From positions 124,001 to 188,000 of the forward strand of contig NZ_VHIZ01000017.1 of the NCBI RefSeq assembly GCF_006494375.1: a stretch of DNA of 64,000 nucleotides. The letters run 5' to 3'. The notes beneath the pieces were generated by a model. The model saw nothing but the letters and a program-made list of their open reading frames with translations, ran no database searches and was not told the origin of the DNA. Positions 45,629 through 57,812 of the stretch are shown one piece after another (the first letter of the stretch is position 1; every line of letters starts with the position of its first letter). Source of the DNA: Pantoea anthophila. Its GTDB lineage: Bacteria > Pseudomonadota > Gammaproteobacteria > Enterobacterales > Enterobacteriaceae. Both the position numbers and the translations under genes were made by a program.

Positions 45629-46085
45629 ATGGCGCGACCTTCAGCATATCGACGTGGGGGATCCCATCTTCCAGATAGACCTCCCCTGTCGCCACAAAAC
45701 CATGCTGCCCGTAGAAGTTCTCCAGATGCGCCTGCGCAGAGAGAAACAGGTCGCGTCCCGGCCAGTGCTGCTGACAACGGCTGACCGCCTGCTCCATCAG
45801 ACGACGTCCCAGCTGCGCACCGCGCACCCGATCGGACACGATCACCCGACCGATTTTTACCGGGCCAGAGGCCTCCTCCGGAGACAGCAGGCGCGCATAG
45901 GCCACCAGCTGTTCACCGGCCATCCCCAGCAGATGGCGGTTTTCTGCCTGTAAATCTCTGCCATCCACATCCAGATAGGCGCACTGCTGCTCCACCACAA
46001 AGACCTGACTGCGCAGCGCCAGCAGCGCATAGAGTTCGGCGGGCGTGAGTTCACGATGGTGTTTATCGAGCCAGCAAATATCCAT
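45627..46085 (-). CDS. elaA: ElaA, GNAT-family N-acetyltransferase
   Basis: Small acetyltransferase of 152 residues with the GNAT fold. The acetyl-CoA loop reads VSDRVRGAQLGRRLME, preceded by the beta strand VKIGRVIV and followed by LSAQAHLENFYGQHGFVATGEVY. The N-terminus (CWLDKHHRELTPAELYALLALRSQVFVVEQ) is typical of ElaA. Substrate unknown. AGGAGAAATC precedes the ATG. It lies just downstream of the nuo terminator. Confidence 0.94.
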   Translation of the reverse strand: MDICWLDKHHRELTPAELYALLALRSQVFVVEQQCAYLDVDGRDLQAENRHLLGMAGEQLVAYARLLSPEEASGPVKIGRVIVSDRVRGAQLGRRLMEQAVSRCQQHWPGRDLFLSAQAHLENFYGQHGFVATGEVYLEDGIPHVDMLKVAP

Positions 46086-46165
46086 GATTTCTCCTGAGAA
46101 GGCCGGATGGGTTATAGCGACGAGGTCATAACGTCGCGGTTTACAGATGACAGGTCAATGGCAGA

Positions 46166-46194
46166 CAAAAAAAATCAGGCCCGAAGGCCTGATT
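46166..46194 (-). terminator. Terminator of the nuo operon
   Basis: Minus-strand AATCAGGCC-TTCG-GGCCTGATT with a UUCG tetraloop and an eight-base U-run, 20 nt after nuoN. Confidence 0.93.
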
Positions 46195-46213
46195 CATCAG
46201 AGCGTCATTCCGC

Positions 46214-47671
46214 TTACATCAGCGGCTGAGCCATCATCACCAGTCTGATCAGTGGCTGCGGGTAGACCCCTAACAGCAGCACCAGAATGGCGGAGATCAG
46301 CACGACCACACCACCGGCGGTAAACGCCCAGTTAGCTGGCGTATCACGGGTGTGCAGCTCCGGCGGGCTGAGGTAAAGACTGACCGTGACGCGCAGATAG
46401 TAGTAAAGACCAATCGCACTGCCCGCCACCACGGCGCCGGTCAGCCACCACAGGTGTGCACTGACGCCGGAAGCGATGACGTAGAATTTACCGATAAAGC
46501 CCAGCGTCATCGGGATACCCGCCAGCGACAGCATCATCACCGTCATGACCGCAGAGAGAATCGGACGATGCCAGAACAGGCCACGGTAAGAGTAGAGCGA
46601 GTCCGCATCCGGGCCACGGTACGGGCTGGACATCAGACTGACCACACCAAACGCGCCCAGGCTGCTGAACAGGTAACCGGCCAGATAAACCCCGGACGTT
46701 TCCATCGACAGCTCATGATCTTTCACCGCAATCAGCGCCACCAGCAGATAACCCAGGTGGGCGATGGAAGAGTAACCCAGCAGACGCTTAATGTTGCTCT
46801 GCGAAATCGCCATCAGGTTACCGAACAGGATCGATACGAAGGCGATCAGGCCCAGTACCGTGCGAACGGCCTCGCTGTCGGTCACCGGCGCATACATGAA
46901 GAGACGCATGATGACACCGAAGATGGCGATCTTGCTGGCGGTCGCCAGGAAGGTCGACACCGGCGCGGGCGCACCCTGATAGACATCAGGCGTCCAGAGG
47001 TGGAACGGAACCAGCGAAAGTTTGAAGCCCAGACCGATGATCATCATGCCCAGCCCAACCAGCAGCAGGGGTTCCTGAATCATGCTGTCGGTCAGACTCT
47101 GACCCAGCGCAACGAAGCTCAGGTTGCCGGAGTCGGCGTAGATCAGCGCGATACCAAACAGCAGGAACGAGGAGGCCGCCGCGGAAAGAATGGTGTATTT
47201 CAGCGCTGCTTCCAGCGAACGTTTCTGGCGGAACGCATAGCCAATCAGACCAAACAGCGGCAGCGACAGCAGTTCAATCCCGATGAACAGTGCCGCCAGA
47301 TGGTTGGCACTGGCCAGCACGATGCCACCCAGGGCCGCAATCAGCACCAGCAGGTAGAACTCATCTTTGTTGTCCGGGAAACCGGCCAGCCACGGATAGG
47401 CAAAGGTGCAGGTCGCCAGACTCGCCAGCATCACCAGCGCGGTGTAGAACATCGAATAGCCATCGACACGCAGCAGCGGCGTGACATCCATTGCGCCGAC
47501 CTGACCGACAAAATAGAGCGACAGCAGCGCCAGGTTCAGGCCAACGACCGTTAGCGTGGCGTTAACGAAGTGGTTGCGTCGCCAGGCAATGGACAGCATC
47601 ACAACCACCACCGTCAATCCGACGATTAACAGCGGCAGCAACGCAATCAATTGGTGAGGAGTTATTGTCAT
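46214..47671 (-). CDS. nuoN: NADH:quinone oxidoreductase subunit N
   Basis: Proton-pumping antiporter-like membrane subunit of complex I (485 residues, about 14 membrane helices). The conserved region [20 protein letters not shown] and the Lys of [20 protein letters not shown] are visible. Last gene of the operon, 6 nt after nuoM. Confidence 0.98.
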   Translation of the reverse strand: MTITPHQLIALLPLLIVGLTVVVVMLSIAWRRNHFVNATLTVVGLNLALLSLYFVGQVGAMDVTPLLRVDGYSMFYTALVMLASLATCTFAYPWLAGFPDNKDEFYLLVLIAALGGIVLASANHLAALFIGIELLSLPLFGLIGYAFRQKRSLEAALKYTILSAAASSFLLFGIALIYADSGNLSFVALGQSLTDSMIQEPLLLVGLGMMIIGLGFKLSLVPFHLWTPDVYQGAPAPVSTFLATASKIAIFGVIMRLFMYAPVTDSEAVRTVLGLIAFVSILFGNLMAISQSNIKRLLGYSSIAHLGYLLVALIAVKDHELSMETSGVYLAGYLFSSLGAFGVVSLMSSPYRGPDADSLYSYRGLFWHRPILSAVMTVMMLSLAGIPMTLGFIGKFYVIASGVSAHLWWLTGAVVAGSAIGLYYYLRVTVSLYLSPPELHTRDTPANWAFTAGGVVVLISAILVLLLGVYPQPLIRLVMMAQPLM

Positions 47672-47677
47672 GGCGAA

Positions 47678-49198
47678 TTACGGCCTTGTAGTTGAAATTG
47701 AAGCGGTAAACCACTGCTGAATATTGCTCATGGCAGCGTGCGAAGTATCCAGAATCGGCTGTGGATAGACGCCCAGCAGCACCAGCAGGACCACCAGAAC
47801 CCCGATGGTCATGAACTCACGCGGTGACATGCCTGGCAGCGGATCTTTTGATTTCGCTTCGCCGTAGTAGGCGCGCTGCATCATGACCAGCGAGTAAACG
47901 GAGGCGAACACCAGACCAAAGGTGGAGATGATGATAATCGTCGGCACCACCTGGAAACTGCCCGTCAGGATCATGAATTCGCCGACGAAGTTACCGGTAC
48001 CCGGCATCCCCAGGTTGGCGACAGCAAAGAACAGCGACAGGCCCGGAATCCATTTGATGCGTGACCAGAGTCCGCCCATCTGGCGCATATCACGGGTATG
48101 CAGACGCTCATACAGCTGACCACACAGGATGAAGAGCGCGGCAGCCGAGAGACCGTGTGCAATCATCTGGATCACCGCACCCTGCAGCGCCAGCTGGCTG
48201 CCGGTGTAGATAGCAATCAGCACAAAGCCCATGTGTGAAATCGATGTATAGGCAATCAGACGCTTGATATCGGTCTGCGAAAACGCCATCCAGGCACCGT
48301 AGAAGATCCCGATGATACCCAGCCACATGGCAACAGGCGCAAATTCCGCCGAGGCGTTCGGGAACAGCGGCAGGCTGAAACGCAGTAAGCCATATGCTGC
48401 GGTTTTCAGCAGGATGCCTGCCAGGTCAACAGAACCCGCCGTCGGCGCCTGACTGTGCGCGTCCGGCAGCCAGCCGTGCAGCGGCACCACCGGCATTTTC
48501 ACCGCGAAAGCGATAAAGAAGCCCAGCATCAGCAGATATTCAACACCATGTGTCATTGGCGTCTGCAGCAGCTGCTCATAGTTGAACGTCCAGACGCCGG
48601 TTGCGTTGAAGTGGACAAACACCAGTCCCAGAATCGCAATCAGCATTACCAGACCTGACGCCTGGGTATAGATGAAGAACTTGGTTGCAGCGGTAATACG
48701 GGTTTTGCCGTCGGAGGCTTTATGACCCCAGAGCGCGATGAGGAAGTACATCGGCACCAGCATCATTTCCCAGAAGAAGAAGAACAGGAACATATCGATG
48801 GAGAGGAACACACCGATGACGCCGCCCAGGATCCACATCAGGTTGAGGTGGAAGAAGCCCTGATACTTTTCAATCTCATTCCAGGAACAGAGCACCGCCA
48901 TCAGACCGAGCAGGCCGGTCAGCACCACCATCAGCAGCGACAGACCGTCGATAGCTAAATGGAAGCTGATGCCGAAGCGTGGGATCCACGGAACGGAGAA
49001 ACTTGACTGCCACTGCGGAATGCCCGCTGCCTGCGTCAGTGAATAGCCTCCCTGCAACCAGAGTTGCAGTGAAAGCGCCAACGTCAGCCCCATGGTGATC
49101 AGCGCGATCCAGCGTGGCACCTTCGCGCCGAGGCGCTCGGTCAGCCAGCAGATCAGACCGCCGACGAAGGGTATGATAATTAGCCAAGGTAATAACAC
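47678..49198 (-). CDS. nuoM: NADH:quinone oxidoreductase subunit M
   Basis: Antiporter-like membrane subunit of complex I (506 residues). It has the conserved Glu in FFFFWEMMLVPMYFLIALWG, the lysine region VPLHGWLPDAHSQAPTAGSV and DIKRLIAYTSISHMGFVLIA. The start is GTG (MLLPWLIIIPF), with GGGAAG upstream. A 210-nt gap with an ERIC-like repeat separates it from nuoL. Confidence 0.98.
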   Translation of the reverse strand: MLLPWLIIIPFVGGLICWLTERLGAKVPRWIALITMGLTLALSLQLWLQGGYSLTQAAGIPQWQSSFSVPWIPRFGISFHLAIDGLSLLMVVLTGLLGLMAVLCSWNEIEKYQGFFHLNLMWILGGVIGVFLSIDMFLFFFFWEMMLVPMYFLIALWGHKASDGKTRITAATKFFIYTQASGLVMLIAILGLVFVHFNATGVWTFNYEQLLQTPMTHGVEYLLMLGFFIAFAVKMPVVPLHGWLPDAHSQAPTAGSVDLAGILLKTAAYGLLRFSLPLFPNASAEFAPVAMWLGIIGIFYGAWMAFSQTDIKRLIAYTSISHMGFVLIAIYTGSQLALQGAVIQMIAHGLSAAALFILCGQLYERLHTRDMRQMGGLWSRIKWIPGLSLFFAVANLGMPGTGNFVGEFMILTGSFQVVPTIIIISTFGLVFASVYSLVMMQRAYYGEAKSKDPLPGMSPREFMTIGVLVVLLVLLGVYPQPILDTSHAAMSNIQQWFTASISTTRP

Positions 49199-49250
49199 GG
49201 CACACTTCCCTTTTCTTTGTCTTAGTTCGGGCTATCTTACTGGCCATTTT

Positions 49251-49300
49251 GCTTCCCGGCAGTGCTCGCAATCCTCACATACTTCAGTATGCTGCGGTTG
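49251..49300 (-). repeat. ERIC-like imperfect palindrome in the nuoL-nuoM gap
   Basis: On the minus strand GCAACCGCAGCATACT-GA-AGTATGTGAGGATTGC forms a hairpin with a 6-bp core and outer GCAA/TTGC, followed by GAGCACTGCCGGG. The layout recalls part of the ERIC element (AAGTAAGTGA ... GAGCG). It lies in the only large gap in the membrane-arm half of the operon. Assignment to ERIC is by eye. Confidence 0.4.
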
Positions 49301-49408
49301 CTGCGCGCTGGCGGAAACCAAACTGGCTGCGACGATAACGCCCTTGCTCAGGACAATTTTTGACATTCTCAATGGGCAGATTAACTAACCTGCCCCGCTC
49401 ATCAATCT

Positions 49409-51244
49409 TTACATCACCAGCAGCAGAGCCAGCACCAGCACGGCACCCACGCTCATTGACGCAACGTACCAGCGCAGGTAGCCATTCTCACTGACGACCA
49501 GGCCTTTGTTGGCAATACGTGACAGCAGTGCAGGCAGGTTCATCAGGCCATTCAGTGGGTCGCGCTTCAGCAGCCACGCAATACCCAGGTAAGGCTTGAC
49601 GAACACTTTATCGTAGAGCCAGTCGAAGCCCCAGGCGGCAAACCACCAGGTGCCGAAGAAACGGCCAGGTGCACTGTTTGCAATCCGGGTGACCAGTTCA
49701 CGTTTGCCCAGCCACAGCGCGGCAGCGATCAGAATGCCGACAATCGCGACAACGCCTGAGGTGATTTCCAGTCCCACTTTGCCCGCTTCGCCGAACTCAC
49801 TGGCTGGCAGGACACCCGCCAGCGGTGGCGTGATCAGCGCACCAATAAAGGTGGAGAGCAGCAGCAGCACAATCAGCGGCAGATGATGGGTAATCCCCTT
49901 ACCGGCATGCGCATGAATTTTCTCTTCGCCGTGGAACACGATAAAGATCATGCGGAAGGTATAGATTGAGGTCAGGAATGCCCCGACCAGTCCGGCCACC
50001 ATCAGATTGATGTGACCGTTAGCCAGTGCGCCAAACAGGATCTCATCTTTACTGTAGAAGCCCGCGGTGACCAGCGGCAGGGCCGCCAGGGCCGCGCCAC
50101 CCACCAGGAAGCAGGTGTAGACCAGCGGAATACTTTTACGCAGGCCGCCCATTTTGAAGATGTTCTGCTCATGATGGCAGGCCAGAATGACCGAACCAGA
50201 AGAGAGGAACAGTAACGCTTTAAAGAAGGCGTGCGTCATCAGATGGAAAATCGCCGCATCCCACGCCTGAACACCGAGTGCCAGGAACATGTAGCCAATC
50301 TGGCTCATGGTGGAGTAAGCGAGCACGCGTTTGATATCGGTCTGTACCAGCGCAGCAAAGCCCGCCAGTACCAGGGTAATCGCCCCGACAATCCCTACCA
50401 GATGCAGCACTTCCGGCGTCAGCAGGAACAGACCGTGGCTACGGGCAATCAGGTAGACGCCCGCGGTGACCATGGTCGCGGCGTGGATCAGTGCTGAAAC
50501 CGGTGTCGGACCGGCCATGGCGTCTGCCAGCCAGGTCTGCAACGGCAGCTGAGCCGATTTACCGACCGCGCCACCCAGCAGCATCAGGGTTGCCCACTGC
50601 AGCATATGGTTGTCTGCGGCAAAGTGCGCCGGTGCCAGCTCCATCATCTCACGGAAGTTCAGCGTGCCCAGCTCGTTGTAGAGGATGAACAGGCCGAATG
50701 CCAGGAAGACGTCGCCCACGCGGGTGATGATGAACGCTTTCATCGCCGCTTTGCCATTTTCCGGATTGCTGTAGTAGAAACCGATCAGCAGATAGGAGCA
50801 GAGCCCTACCCCTTCCCAGCCCAGATACATCAGCATCAGGTTATCGGCCAGCACCAGAACCACCATGCTGGCGATAAACAGGTTGGTGTAGGCGAAGAAG
50901 CGGGAGTAGCCCTCTTCACCCCGCATGTACCAGGAGGCGAACATGTGAATGAAGAAACCCACACCGGTTACCACAGACAGCATCGTCAGCGACAGGCCAT
51001 CCAGCGCCAGGTTCACCTTCATGTCGAAGTTGCCGACATGCATCCAGGTCCAGAGCGACTGGGTATAAGCCTGCTGACCGTTTGCGAAGAAGTCGAAACC
51101 GATCATCGCTGTGGTCAGGGCCGCCAGGCCTACCGATCCCATACCAATCGTGGCCGACAGGTTCTCTGACCAGCGACCGCGGGAAAACGCTAACAGCAGA
51201 AAGCCGATTAGCGGAAACAAGACAGTTAAATAGAGAAGATTCAT
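49409..51244 (-). CDS. nuoL: NADH:quinone oxidoreductase subunit L
   Basis: Largest antiporter-like subunit of complex I (611 residues), carrying the long lateral helix at its C-terminus. Motifs: [42 protein letters not shown], and [20 protein letters not shown]. The start overlaps the nuoK stop (ATGA). Confidence 0.98.
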   Translation of the reverse strand: MNLLYLTVLFPLIGFLLLAFSRGRWSENLSATIGMGSVGLAALTTAMIGFDFFANGQQAYTQSLWTWMHVGNFDMKVNLALDGLSLTMLSVVTGVGFFIHMFASWYMRGEEGYSRFFAYTNLFIASMVVLVLADNLMLMYLGWEGVGLCSYLLIGFYYSNPENGKAAMKAFIITRVGDVFLAFGLFILYNELGTLNFREMMELAPAHFAADNHMLQWATLMLLGGAVGKSAQLPLQTWLADAMAGPTPVSALIHAATMVTAGVYLIARSHGLFLLTPEVLHLVGIVGAITLVLAGFAALVQTDIKRVLAYSTMSQIGYMFLALGVQAWDAAIFHLMTHAFFKALLFLSSGSVILACHHEQNIFKMGGLRKSIPLVYTCFLVGGAALAALPLVTAGFYSKDEILFGALANGHINLMVAGLVGAFLTSIYTFRMIFIVFHGEEKIHAHAGKGITHHLPLIVLLLLSTFIGALITPPLAGVLPASEFGEAGKVGLEITSGVVAIVGILIAAALWLGKRELVTRIANSAPGRFFGTWWFAAWGFDWLYDKVFVKPYLGIAWLLKRDPLNGLMNLPALLSRIANKGLVVSENGYLRWYVASMSVGAVLVLALLLVM

Positions 51245-51543
51245 CCGCGCATCTCGCTCACAGTATCAATGTTCAGCGTCTGACGACGACGATAGAGCTG
51301 AAGCAGCAGCGCCAGACCAATACTGGCTTCCGCTGCTGCCAGGCTGATGGCCAGGATATACATAACCTGTCCGTCGGCCTGACCCCAATAGCTCCCGGCA
51401 ACCACCAGGGCTAACGCGGCGGCGTTGATCATGATTTCCAGGCCAATCAGCATAAACAGCAGATTGCGGCGGATAACCAGCGACGTGAGTCCAAGGACAA
51501 ACAGCACGGCAGCCAGAATCAATCCATGTTGTAACGGGATCAT
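51241..51543 (-). CDS. nuoK: NADH:quinone oxidoreductase subunit K
   Basis: MrpC-like membrane subunit (100 residues, three helices). It contains the conserved Glu residues in [17 protein letters not shown] and [19 protein letters not shown]. Overlaps nuoJ and nuoL by ATGA at both ends. Confidence 0.98.
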   Translation of the reverse strand: MIPLQHGLILAAVLFVLGLTSLVIRRNLLFMLIGLEIMINAAALALVVAGSYWGQADGQVMYILAISLAAAEASIGLALLLQLYRRRQTLNIDTVSEMRG

Positions 51544-52091
51544 GCGCTCTCCTTTTTCGCCTGTGCGGCGTCAGCAGGACGGTTGCTCAGGACTTCACCC
51601 TGGCGCTCTTCACGACCGATATGGAAGGCCACGACCAGACCGGCCAGCAGCAGCATCGACGCCAGCTCTACCGCGAGGACGTATGGACCAAACAGGCTGA
51701 TGCCGACCGCTTTAGCGTCGATAATCGTGCCGTCAATACCCTGGTCATTAGCGGTCAGGATGGCGTAGACCATCACCACCAGCAGCAGCAGCGACACCAG
51801 GCCCGGACCGATCCAGAGTGAGGGGCTGAGCCACTCACGCTCCTGTTTCTGCGTCTGTTTGCCCAGGTTCAGCATCATCACAACGAAGACGAAGAGCACC
51901 ATAATTGCGCCGGCATAGACGATGATCTCCAGCGCACCCGCAAAATAGGCTCCCATTGAGAAGAAGACGCCGGCGATCGATAACAGCGAAACGATCAGGT
52001 ACAGCAACGCATGTACCGGATTAGTGTGGGTAATGACGCGCAACGTCGTCAGCACCGCCACCAGTCCGCAAAGATAAAACGCAAATTCCAT
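51540..52091 (-). CDS. nuoJ: NADH:quinone oxidoreductase subunit J
   Basis: Membrane subunit of complex I (183 residues, five helices), with the conserved [20 protein letters not shown] region that forms the pi-bulge helix, and [20 protein letters not shown]. The frame is open upstream to 52172, inside nuoI, but [14 protein letters not shown] is the family start, preceded by AAGGAG. Confidence 0.98.
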   Translation of the reverse strand: MEFAFYLCGLVAVLTTLRVITHTNPVHALLYLIVSLLSIAGVFFSMGAYFAGALEIIVYAGAIMVLFVFVVMMLNLGKQTQKQEREWLSPSLWIGPGLVSLLLLVVMVYAILTANDQGIDGTIIDAKAVGISLFGPYVLAVELASMLLLAGLVVAFHIGREERQGEVLSNRPADAAQAKKESA

Positions 52092-52101
52092 GCCTTGCTC
52101 C

Positions 52102-52644
52102 TTAAGGTAATAAGCCTTTGACGTCGATTGGCTTCGCTTCGTTTTCCGCTTCGCCTTTATCTTTACCGTCAATCGCCATACCTGCCATGCGGTAGAAGTT
52201 GTACTCCGGATATTTACCCGGTCCCGAAATCAGCAGATCGTCCTTTTCATACACCAGATCCTGACGCTTAAACTCGCCCAGTTCAAAATCGGGCGTCAGC
52301 TGAATCGCGGTAGTCGGACAGGCTTCTTCACACATGCCGCAGAAGATGCAGCGTGAGAAGTTGATGCGGAAGAACTCCGGATACCAGCGGCCATCTTTGG
52401 TTTCCGCTTTCTGCAGCGAAATACAGCCCACCGGACAGGCAACCGCACACAGGTTACAGGCCACGCAACGCTCTGCCCCATCCGGATCGCGCGTCAACAC
52501 GATACGGCCACGATAGCGAGGTGGCAGATAAACCGGCTCTTCCGGGTACATCTGCGTTTCACGTTTGGCAAAGGCGTGCAGCCCTATCAGCCAGATACTG
52601 CGAACTGTCGTGCCAAAACCGACGACAATATCTTTCAAAGTCAT
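52102..52644 (-). CDS. nuoI: NADH:quinone oxidoreductase subunit I
   Basis: Peripheral-arm subunit (180 residues) with two 4Fe-4S clusters (N6a, N6b). The ligand motifs are [12 protein letters not shown] (about 60-71) and [12 protein letters not shown] (about 99-110). Lies 10-11 nt from both neighbours. Confidence 0.99.
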   Translation of the reverse strand: MTLKDIVVGFGTTVRSIWLIGLHAFAKRETQMYPEEPVYLPPRYRGRIVLTRDPDGAERCVACNLCAVACPVGCISLQKAETKDGRWYPEFFRINFSRCIFCGMCEEACPTTAIQLTPDFELGEFKRQDLVYEKDDLLISGPGKYPEYNFYRMAGMAIDGKDKGEAENEAKPIDVKGLLP

Positions 52645-52655
52645 TTGTTAACCCC

Positions 52656-53633
52656 TTACGACGCTGTGTAGAGAATCACTGCGGCAGTCGCCAGCAGGTT
52701 CAGCAGCGTCAACGGCAGACACACTTTCCAGCCGAATGACAGCACCTGGTCGTAGCGTGGACGCGGAAGCGCGGCGCGGATCAGGATGAACATCATCATA
52801 AAGAACGCCGTTTTCAGGGCGAACCAGATGAACGGCGGCAGGAAGGGTCCATGCCAGCCACCAAAGAACAGCGTAACGATCAGGGCGGAGACCGTGGTAA
52901 TCGCCACATACTCGCCGACGAAGAACAGGCCGAACTTCATCCCGGCGTATTCAATGTGATAACCGTCAGCCAGTTCCTGTTCCGCTTCTGGCTGGTCAAA
53001 GGGATGACGGTGACACACCGCCACACCTGCAATACAGAAGGTCACAAAACCGAAGAACTGCGGGATGATGTTCCAGAGATGCGTCTGGCTGTTAACGATG
53101 TCGTTCATATTGAACGAGCCCGCCTGCGCCACCACGCCCATCAGCGACAGCCCCAGAAACACTTCATAGCTCAGGGTCTGCGCCGAGGCGCGCATCGCAC
53201 CCAGCAGCGAGTATTTGTTGTTACTCGACCAGCCGGCAAACAGCACCGCATAGACCGCCAGACCTGCCATCATCAGGAAGAAGAGCAGACCGATGTTCAG
53301 GTCGGTCACCATCCAGGTCGGTGAAACCGGCACGATAGCAAAGGCCAGCAGCAGCGAAACAAAGGCGATAACCGGTGCCAGAGTAAAGATAAAGCGGTCG
53401 GTAAACGGCGGGACCCAGTCCTCTTTAAAGAACATTTTGATCATGTCCGCCACCAGCTGCAGTGACCCACCCCAGCCTACGCGGTTCGGTCCGTAACGGT
53501 TCTGGAACAGGCCGAGCAGACGACGCTCGGCGAAGCTCATGAACGCGCCGCAGGCCACGACCACCAGCAGAATGACGATGGCTTTAACAATGGCCAGCAG
53601 AATGTCGATAACGTCCGGTGTTAACCAGCTCAT
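52656..53633 (-). CDS. nuoH: NADH:quinone oxidoreductase subunit H
   Basis: Membrane subunit (325 residues, eight helices) at the base of the quinone site. Motifs: [40 protein letters not shown] (quinone channel), [19 protein letters not shown]. Its start overlaps the nuoG stop by 4 nt. Confidence 0.98.
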   Translation of the reverse strand: MSWLTPDVIDILLAIVKAIVILLVVVACGAFMSFAERRLLGLFQNRYGPNRVGWGGSLQLVADMIKMFFKEDWVPPFTDRFIFTLAPVIAFVSLLLAFAIVPVSPTWMVTDLNIGLLFFLMMAGLAVYAVLFAGWSSNNKYSLLGAMRASAQTLSYEVFLGLSLMGVVAQAGSFNMNDIVNSQTHLWNIIPQFFGFVTFCIAGVAVCHRHPFDQPEAEQELADGYHIEYAGMKFGLFFVGEYVAITTVSALIVTLFFGGWHGPFLPPFIWFALKTAFFMMMFILIRAALPRPRYDQVLSFGWKVCLPLTLLNLLATAAVILYTAS

Positions 53634-56353
53634 TGCGCCGCCTCCTGCAGAGTGTCGATTTTACCGTTCGCCAGGAACGGCGGAACGCCTGGCATGCCCA
53701 GCGGCAGACCAATCTGTCCCGCCTGCAGTGACGCCGAGAAACGCACCGGCAGACGCACGGTCTCACCGGCACAGCTGAACTCGACGGCTGCGCCATCGTT
53801 GACGCCCAGCTTCGCCGCATCGTCCGGGTTGATCACCAGAGCAGGCTGCGCCATACGCTGCTGGAAAACCGGGGAACGCTGCGACATCTCCTCACTACCA
53901 AACAGCTGGTAGCACGGCGCCACACGCCACTGCCCTTCACTGACAAAGGCGTGAGGGACACGGGTAAACCAGGGTAACTGACCGGCGCTGGCTTCAAACA
54001 GGCGCACGCCCGGATCGCCATGACGCAGTTTGCCGCCCACTTCGGCCTGGAATTTGTTCCACGCCTGAGGGGAGTTCCAGCCCGGTGCCCAGGCAAACGG
54101 GATCTGAGAACGCGGGGCCGACGGCTGGTTGTTCCCTTCCATCGAGAAGGCAAACATTGTGTCCTGATCCTGCGGCTGACGCGGTTCGTGGACGCTGATG
54201 TTGGCGCGTGCGGCGGTACGACCACTCGCACGGATCGGCGAACGTGACAGTTTCTGGCCCCGGATACGGAAGCTGGCGTCAGGCGCCGCCTCTTTGATGC
54301 CGGCCAGCTGCGGCAGACGGGTAACCACGGCATCGATAACGTGATCGAGCTGGGTCCAGTCCACGTGACGGCTTTCCAGGGTGCTGTGCAGCGAGTGCAG
54401 CCAGCGCCAGCTCTCCAGCATCACGACGCTGTTGTCGTAATAAGCGGGATCGTAAACCTGGAAGAAACGCTGCGCGCGGCCTTCATGGTTAACAGAGGTA
54501 CCATCGCTTTCGGCGAAGCTCGCAGTCGATAAGACCAGACCCGCCTTCTCCACGGTCGCGGTGCGCTGATGATCCACCACGATCACGTTCGTGGTCTGAG
54601 CCAGCGCCGCATCCACCAGCGCTTTTGGCGCATGGCGATAGAGATCGTTTTCCAGCACCACCAGCGCGTCGGCTTCACCGCCTGACAGCTGCTCCAGCGC
54701 GTGCTCCAGTGGATTGCCGCCGATCAGGCCAAGTCCGACACTGTTGGCGTGGCCGGCCAGCAAGGTAATGCCGACATCGGCACCGCGTGCCTTCAGGGCT
54801 TTGGCGACGTTTGCGGCGGCTTCAATCATGGCGCTGCTGCCGGAATGGGTACCGGAGATGATTAAAGGCTTTTTCGCACCCGCCAGTGCCTGAACCACCA
54901 CATCCATTCTGGCGCTGAGTGCGCTGTCGAAATCGGTCACCGCAGGCGCAGATTCATCCAGCGCACTGGCGATGGCGAAACCGAGACGCGCCTGATCCTC
55001 AACCGGCGCACGATAGCTCCATGCGGCGATATCATCCAGACGGGTTTCATCAACGTGGGTGACAAACAGCGGATGTTTCGCATGCTGACCGATGTTCAGG
55101 ATCGCGGCGATCTGCCAGTCTGCCACCTTCTGTGCCGCGGCCATATCACGCGCTTTGCCTTTCACCGCCTGACGGACGGAGAGCGCCACACGTGCGCCGA
55201 CCTGGGTCAGATCTTCACCCAGCACCAGCACCGCATCGTAGCTTTCAATCTCACGCAGCGAAGGGGTGTAAATCCCCCCCTCACGCAGCACTTTCAGCAT
55301 CAGTTCAAGCCGGGCCTGCTCAGCTGCCGGTATACCGGTTGAGAAGTTCTCCGCCCCGACCAGTTCACGCAGGGCAAAGTTACTTTCAACGCTGGCGCGC
55401 GGTGAGCCGATACCGATCACTTTCTTCGCCTGGCGCAGCAAATCAGCCCCGGCGTTAACCGCCTGTTCGGCGTTCAGCGTCACCCAGTCGTTGCCACGCA
55501 GCAGCATCGGCTGACGCGGACGATCTTTACGGTTCACATAGCCATAGCCAAAGCGGCCGCGGTCACAGAGGAAGTAGTGGTTAACGGTGCCGTTGTAACG
55601 GTTTTCGATACGGCGCAACTCACCATAACGTTCACCCGGGCTGGTGTTACAGCCCACGCTGCACTGCTGGCAGATGCTCGGCGCGAACTGCATATCCCAT
55701 TTACGGTTATAGCGTTCGGAGTGTGTTTTGTCGGTGAACACGCCGGTCGGGCAGATTTCGACCAGGTTACCGGAGAATTCGCTTTCCAGCGTGCCATCTT
55801 CCGGGCGACCGAAGTAGACGTTGTCATGTGCGCCGTAGACGCCCAGATCTTTGCCATCGGCATAATCTTTGTAGTAACGCACGCAGCGATAGCAGGCGAT
55901 ACAGCGGTTCATCTCGTGGGAGATGAAGGGGCCGAGATCCTGATTACGGTGGGTGCGCTTGGTGAAGCGATAGCGGCGGAAGCTGTGGCCGGTCATCACT
56001 GTCATATCCTGCAGGTGACAGTTACCGCCCTCTTCACACACCGGACAGTCGTGTGGGTGGTTGGTCATCAGCCACTCCACCACGCTTTCGCGGAACTCTT
56101 TCGCTTCGCCATCGTCGATGGAGATAAATGTGCCGTCAGAGGCCGGCGTCATGCAGGACATGACGAGACGACCGCGGGTATCTTCGGCATTCTGGAATTG
56201 CTTTACCGCACACTGGCGGCAGGCCCCGACGCTTCCCAGCGCCGGATGCCAGCAAAAGTAAGGAATATCAAGGCCCAGAGAGAGACACGCCTGTAGCAGG
56301 TTGTCCGCTCCGTTCACATCATACTCTTTACCGTCTACATGAATTGTAGCCAT
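53630..56353 (-). CDS. nuoG: NADH:quinone oxidoreductase subunit G
   Basis: Large iron-sulfur subunit (907 residues). The N-terminal 2Fe-2S domain has [16 protein letters not shown]; then comes a Cys-rich segment with [14 protein letters not shown] and [13 protein letters not shown], and the N7-type motif [10 protein letters not shown]. The rest is a molybdopterin-oxidoreductase-like domain without cofactor. Separated from nuoF by 112 nt. Confidence 0.98.
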   Translation of the reverse strand: MATIHVDGKEYDVNGADNLLQACLSLGLDIPYFCWHPALGSVGACRQCAVKQFQNAEDTRGRLVMSCMTPASDGTFISIDDGEAKEFRESVVEWLMTNHPHDCPVCEEGGNCHLQDMTVMTGHSFRRYRFTKRTHRNQDLGPFISHEMNRCIACYRCVRYYKDYADGKDLGVYGAHDNVYFGRPEDGTLESEFSGNLVEICPTGVFTDKTHSERYNRKWDMQFAPSICQQCSVGCNTSPGERYGELRRIENRYNGTVNHYFLCDRGRFGYGYVNRKDRPRQPMLLRGNDWVTLNAEQAVNAGADLLRQAKKVIGIGSPRASVESNFALRELVGAENFSTGIPAAEQARLELMLKVLREGGIYTPSLREIESYDAVLVLGEDLTQVGARVALSVRQAVKGKARDMAAAQKVADWQIAAILNIGQHAKHPLFVTHVDETRLDDIAAWSYRAPVEDQARLGFAIASALDESAPAVTDFDSALSARMDVVVQALAGAKKPLIISGTHSGSSAMIEAAANVAKALKARGADVGITLLAGHANSVGLGLIGGNPLEHALEQLSGGEADALVVLENDLYRHAPKALVDAALAQTTNVIVVDHQRTATVEKAGLVLSTASFAESDGTSVNHEGRAQRFFQVYDPAYYDNSVVMLESWRWLHSLHSTLESRHVDWTQLDHVIDAVVTRLPQLAGIKEAAPDASFRIRGQKLSRSPIRASGRTAARANISVHEPRQPQDQDTMFAFSMEGNNQPSAPRSQIPFAWAPGWNSPQAWNKFQAEVGGKLRHGDPGVRLFEASAGQLPWFTRVPHAFVSEGQWRVAPCYQLFGSEEMSQRSPVFQQRMAQPALVINPDDAAKLGVNDGAAVEFSCAGETVRLPVRFSASLQAGQIGLPLGMPGVPPFLANGKIDTLQEAAQ

Positions 56354-56404
56354 AGTGACATGCTTCCGTAAGGCTCGTCAGAGACGAGCGTTAATCATAT
56401 TCTT

Positions 56405-56430
56405 GCCCCGACGCACGACATTGTCGGGGC
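56405..56430 (-). other. Intra-operon hairpin between nuoF and nuoG
   Basis: GCCCCGAC (56405-56412) pairs with GTCGGGGC (56423-56430) in the 112-nt gap. No U-run, so probably an attenuating or stability element rather than a terminator. Confidence 0.6.
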
Positions 56431-56465
56431 GGCGGCACCAGGCCTGTTCCGTGTGCGGCGGCGAA

Positions 56466-57812
56466 TTACCAGCGCGCTTTCAGCAGGTTTGGCTGGATCC
56501 CGCCAATGGAGCGGGTATTGCCAAAGACCTGCGGCGCCATGCCGGCTTCAAACTCTTCACGGAAATATTTAATCGCACTCTGCAGCGGCTCGACCGCACC
56601 CGGGGCATGCGCACAGAAGGTTTTACCCGGACCGAGCTGACGGCAGAGTTGCAGCAGGGTTTCGATATCCCCTGGCTGCCCCTGCTTCTGCTCGAGCGCG
56701 CGCAGAATTTTTACGCTCCACGGCAGACCGTCACGGCACGGCGTACACCAGCCGCACGACTCACGGGCAAAGAACTCTTCCAGGTTGCGAACCAGCGAGA
56801 CCATATTGATTTCATGGTCGACGGCCATCGCCAGGGCGGTGCCCAGTCGGCTGCCTGCTTTACCGATGCTGGCAAATTCCATCGGCAGATCCAGATGCTG
56901 CTCTGTCAGGAAGTCGGTGCCTGCGCCACCGGGCTGCCAGGCTTTGAACTTCAGTCCATCGCGCATGCCGCCCGCGTAATCTTCGAGGATTTCACGCGCG
57001 GTAATGCCAAATGGCAGTTCCCAGACGCCAGGGTTTTTAACCCGCCCGGAGAAGCCCATCATTTTGGTACCGGCATCTTCACTTTTTGAGATGCTCTTGT
57101 ACCACTCCACGCCGTTGGCCAGGATCGCCGGGACGTTAGAGAGGGTTTCCACGTTGTTCACGCAGGTCGGCTTGCCCCACGCACCGGCACTCGCCGGGAA
57201 GGGCGGTTTGGACCGCGGGTTAGCACGGCGGCCTTCCAGAGAGTTAATCAGCGCCGTCTCTTCGCCACAGATATAACGTCCTGCGCCGGTGTGGACGATC
57301 AGCTCAAAGTCGAAGCCGGTGCCAAGAATATTTTTGCCGAGAAAGCCCGCTTCGGTCGCTTCGGCAATCGCGCGGCGCAGATGCACCGCCGCTTCAATAT
57401 ATTCACCACGCAGGAAGATGTAGCCACGGTAAGCCTTGAGAGCGAAGGCGCTGATCAGCATCCCCTCGACCAGCTGGTGCGGCATCTGCTCCATCAGCAG
57501 GCGGTCTTTATAGGTGCCCGGCTCCATCTCATCGGCGTTACACAGCAGGTAACGGATGTTCATCGACTCATCTTTCGGCATCAGGCTCCACTTCAGCCCG
57601 GTCGAGAAGCCTGCACCGCCGCGCCCTTTCAGGCCGGAATCTTTGACTGCCGCGACGATCTCATCCTGCGACATGGTTTTCAGCGCTTTTTCCGCACCGG
57701 CATAGCCGTTTTTACTGCGGTATTCGTCCAGCCAGACCGGCTGCTTGTCGTCGCGCATCCGCCAGGTCAGCGGGTGAGTTTCAGCAGTACGAATGATCTG
57801 TTTGATTGTCAT
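56466..57812 (-). CDS. nuoF: NADH:quinone oxidoreductase subunit F
   Basis: NADH-oxidising subunit (448 residues) binding FMN and cluster N3. Motifs: [20 protein letters not shown] (NADH/FMN), [16 protein letters not shown], and the cluster ligands [12 protein letters not shown] with the distal Cys later ([15 protein letters not shown]). Its start overlaps the nuoE stop (ATGA). Confidence 0.99.
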   Translation of the reverse strand: MTIKQIIRTAETHPLTWRMRDDKQPVWLDEYRSKNGYAGAEKALKTMSQDEIVAAVKDSGLKGRGGAGFSTGLKWSLMPKDESMNIRYLLCNADEMEPGTYKDRLLMEQMPHQLVEGMLISAFALKAYRGYIFLRGEYIEAAVHLRRAIAEATEAGFLGKNILGTGFDFELIVHTGAGRYICGEETALINSLEGRRANPRSKPPFPASAGAWGKPTCVNNVETLSNVPAILANGVEWYKSISKSEDAGTKMMGFSGRVKNPGVWELPFGITAREILEDYAGGMRDGLKFKAWQPGGAGTDFLTEQHLDLPMEFASIGKAGSRLGTALAMAVDHEINMVSLVRNLEEFFARESCGWCTPCRDGLPWSVKILRALEQKQGQPGDIETLLQLCRQLGPGKTFCAHAPGAVEPLQSAIKYFREEFEAGMAPQVFGNTRSIGGIQPNLLKARW

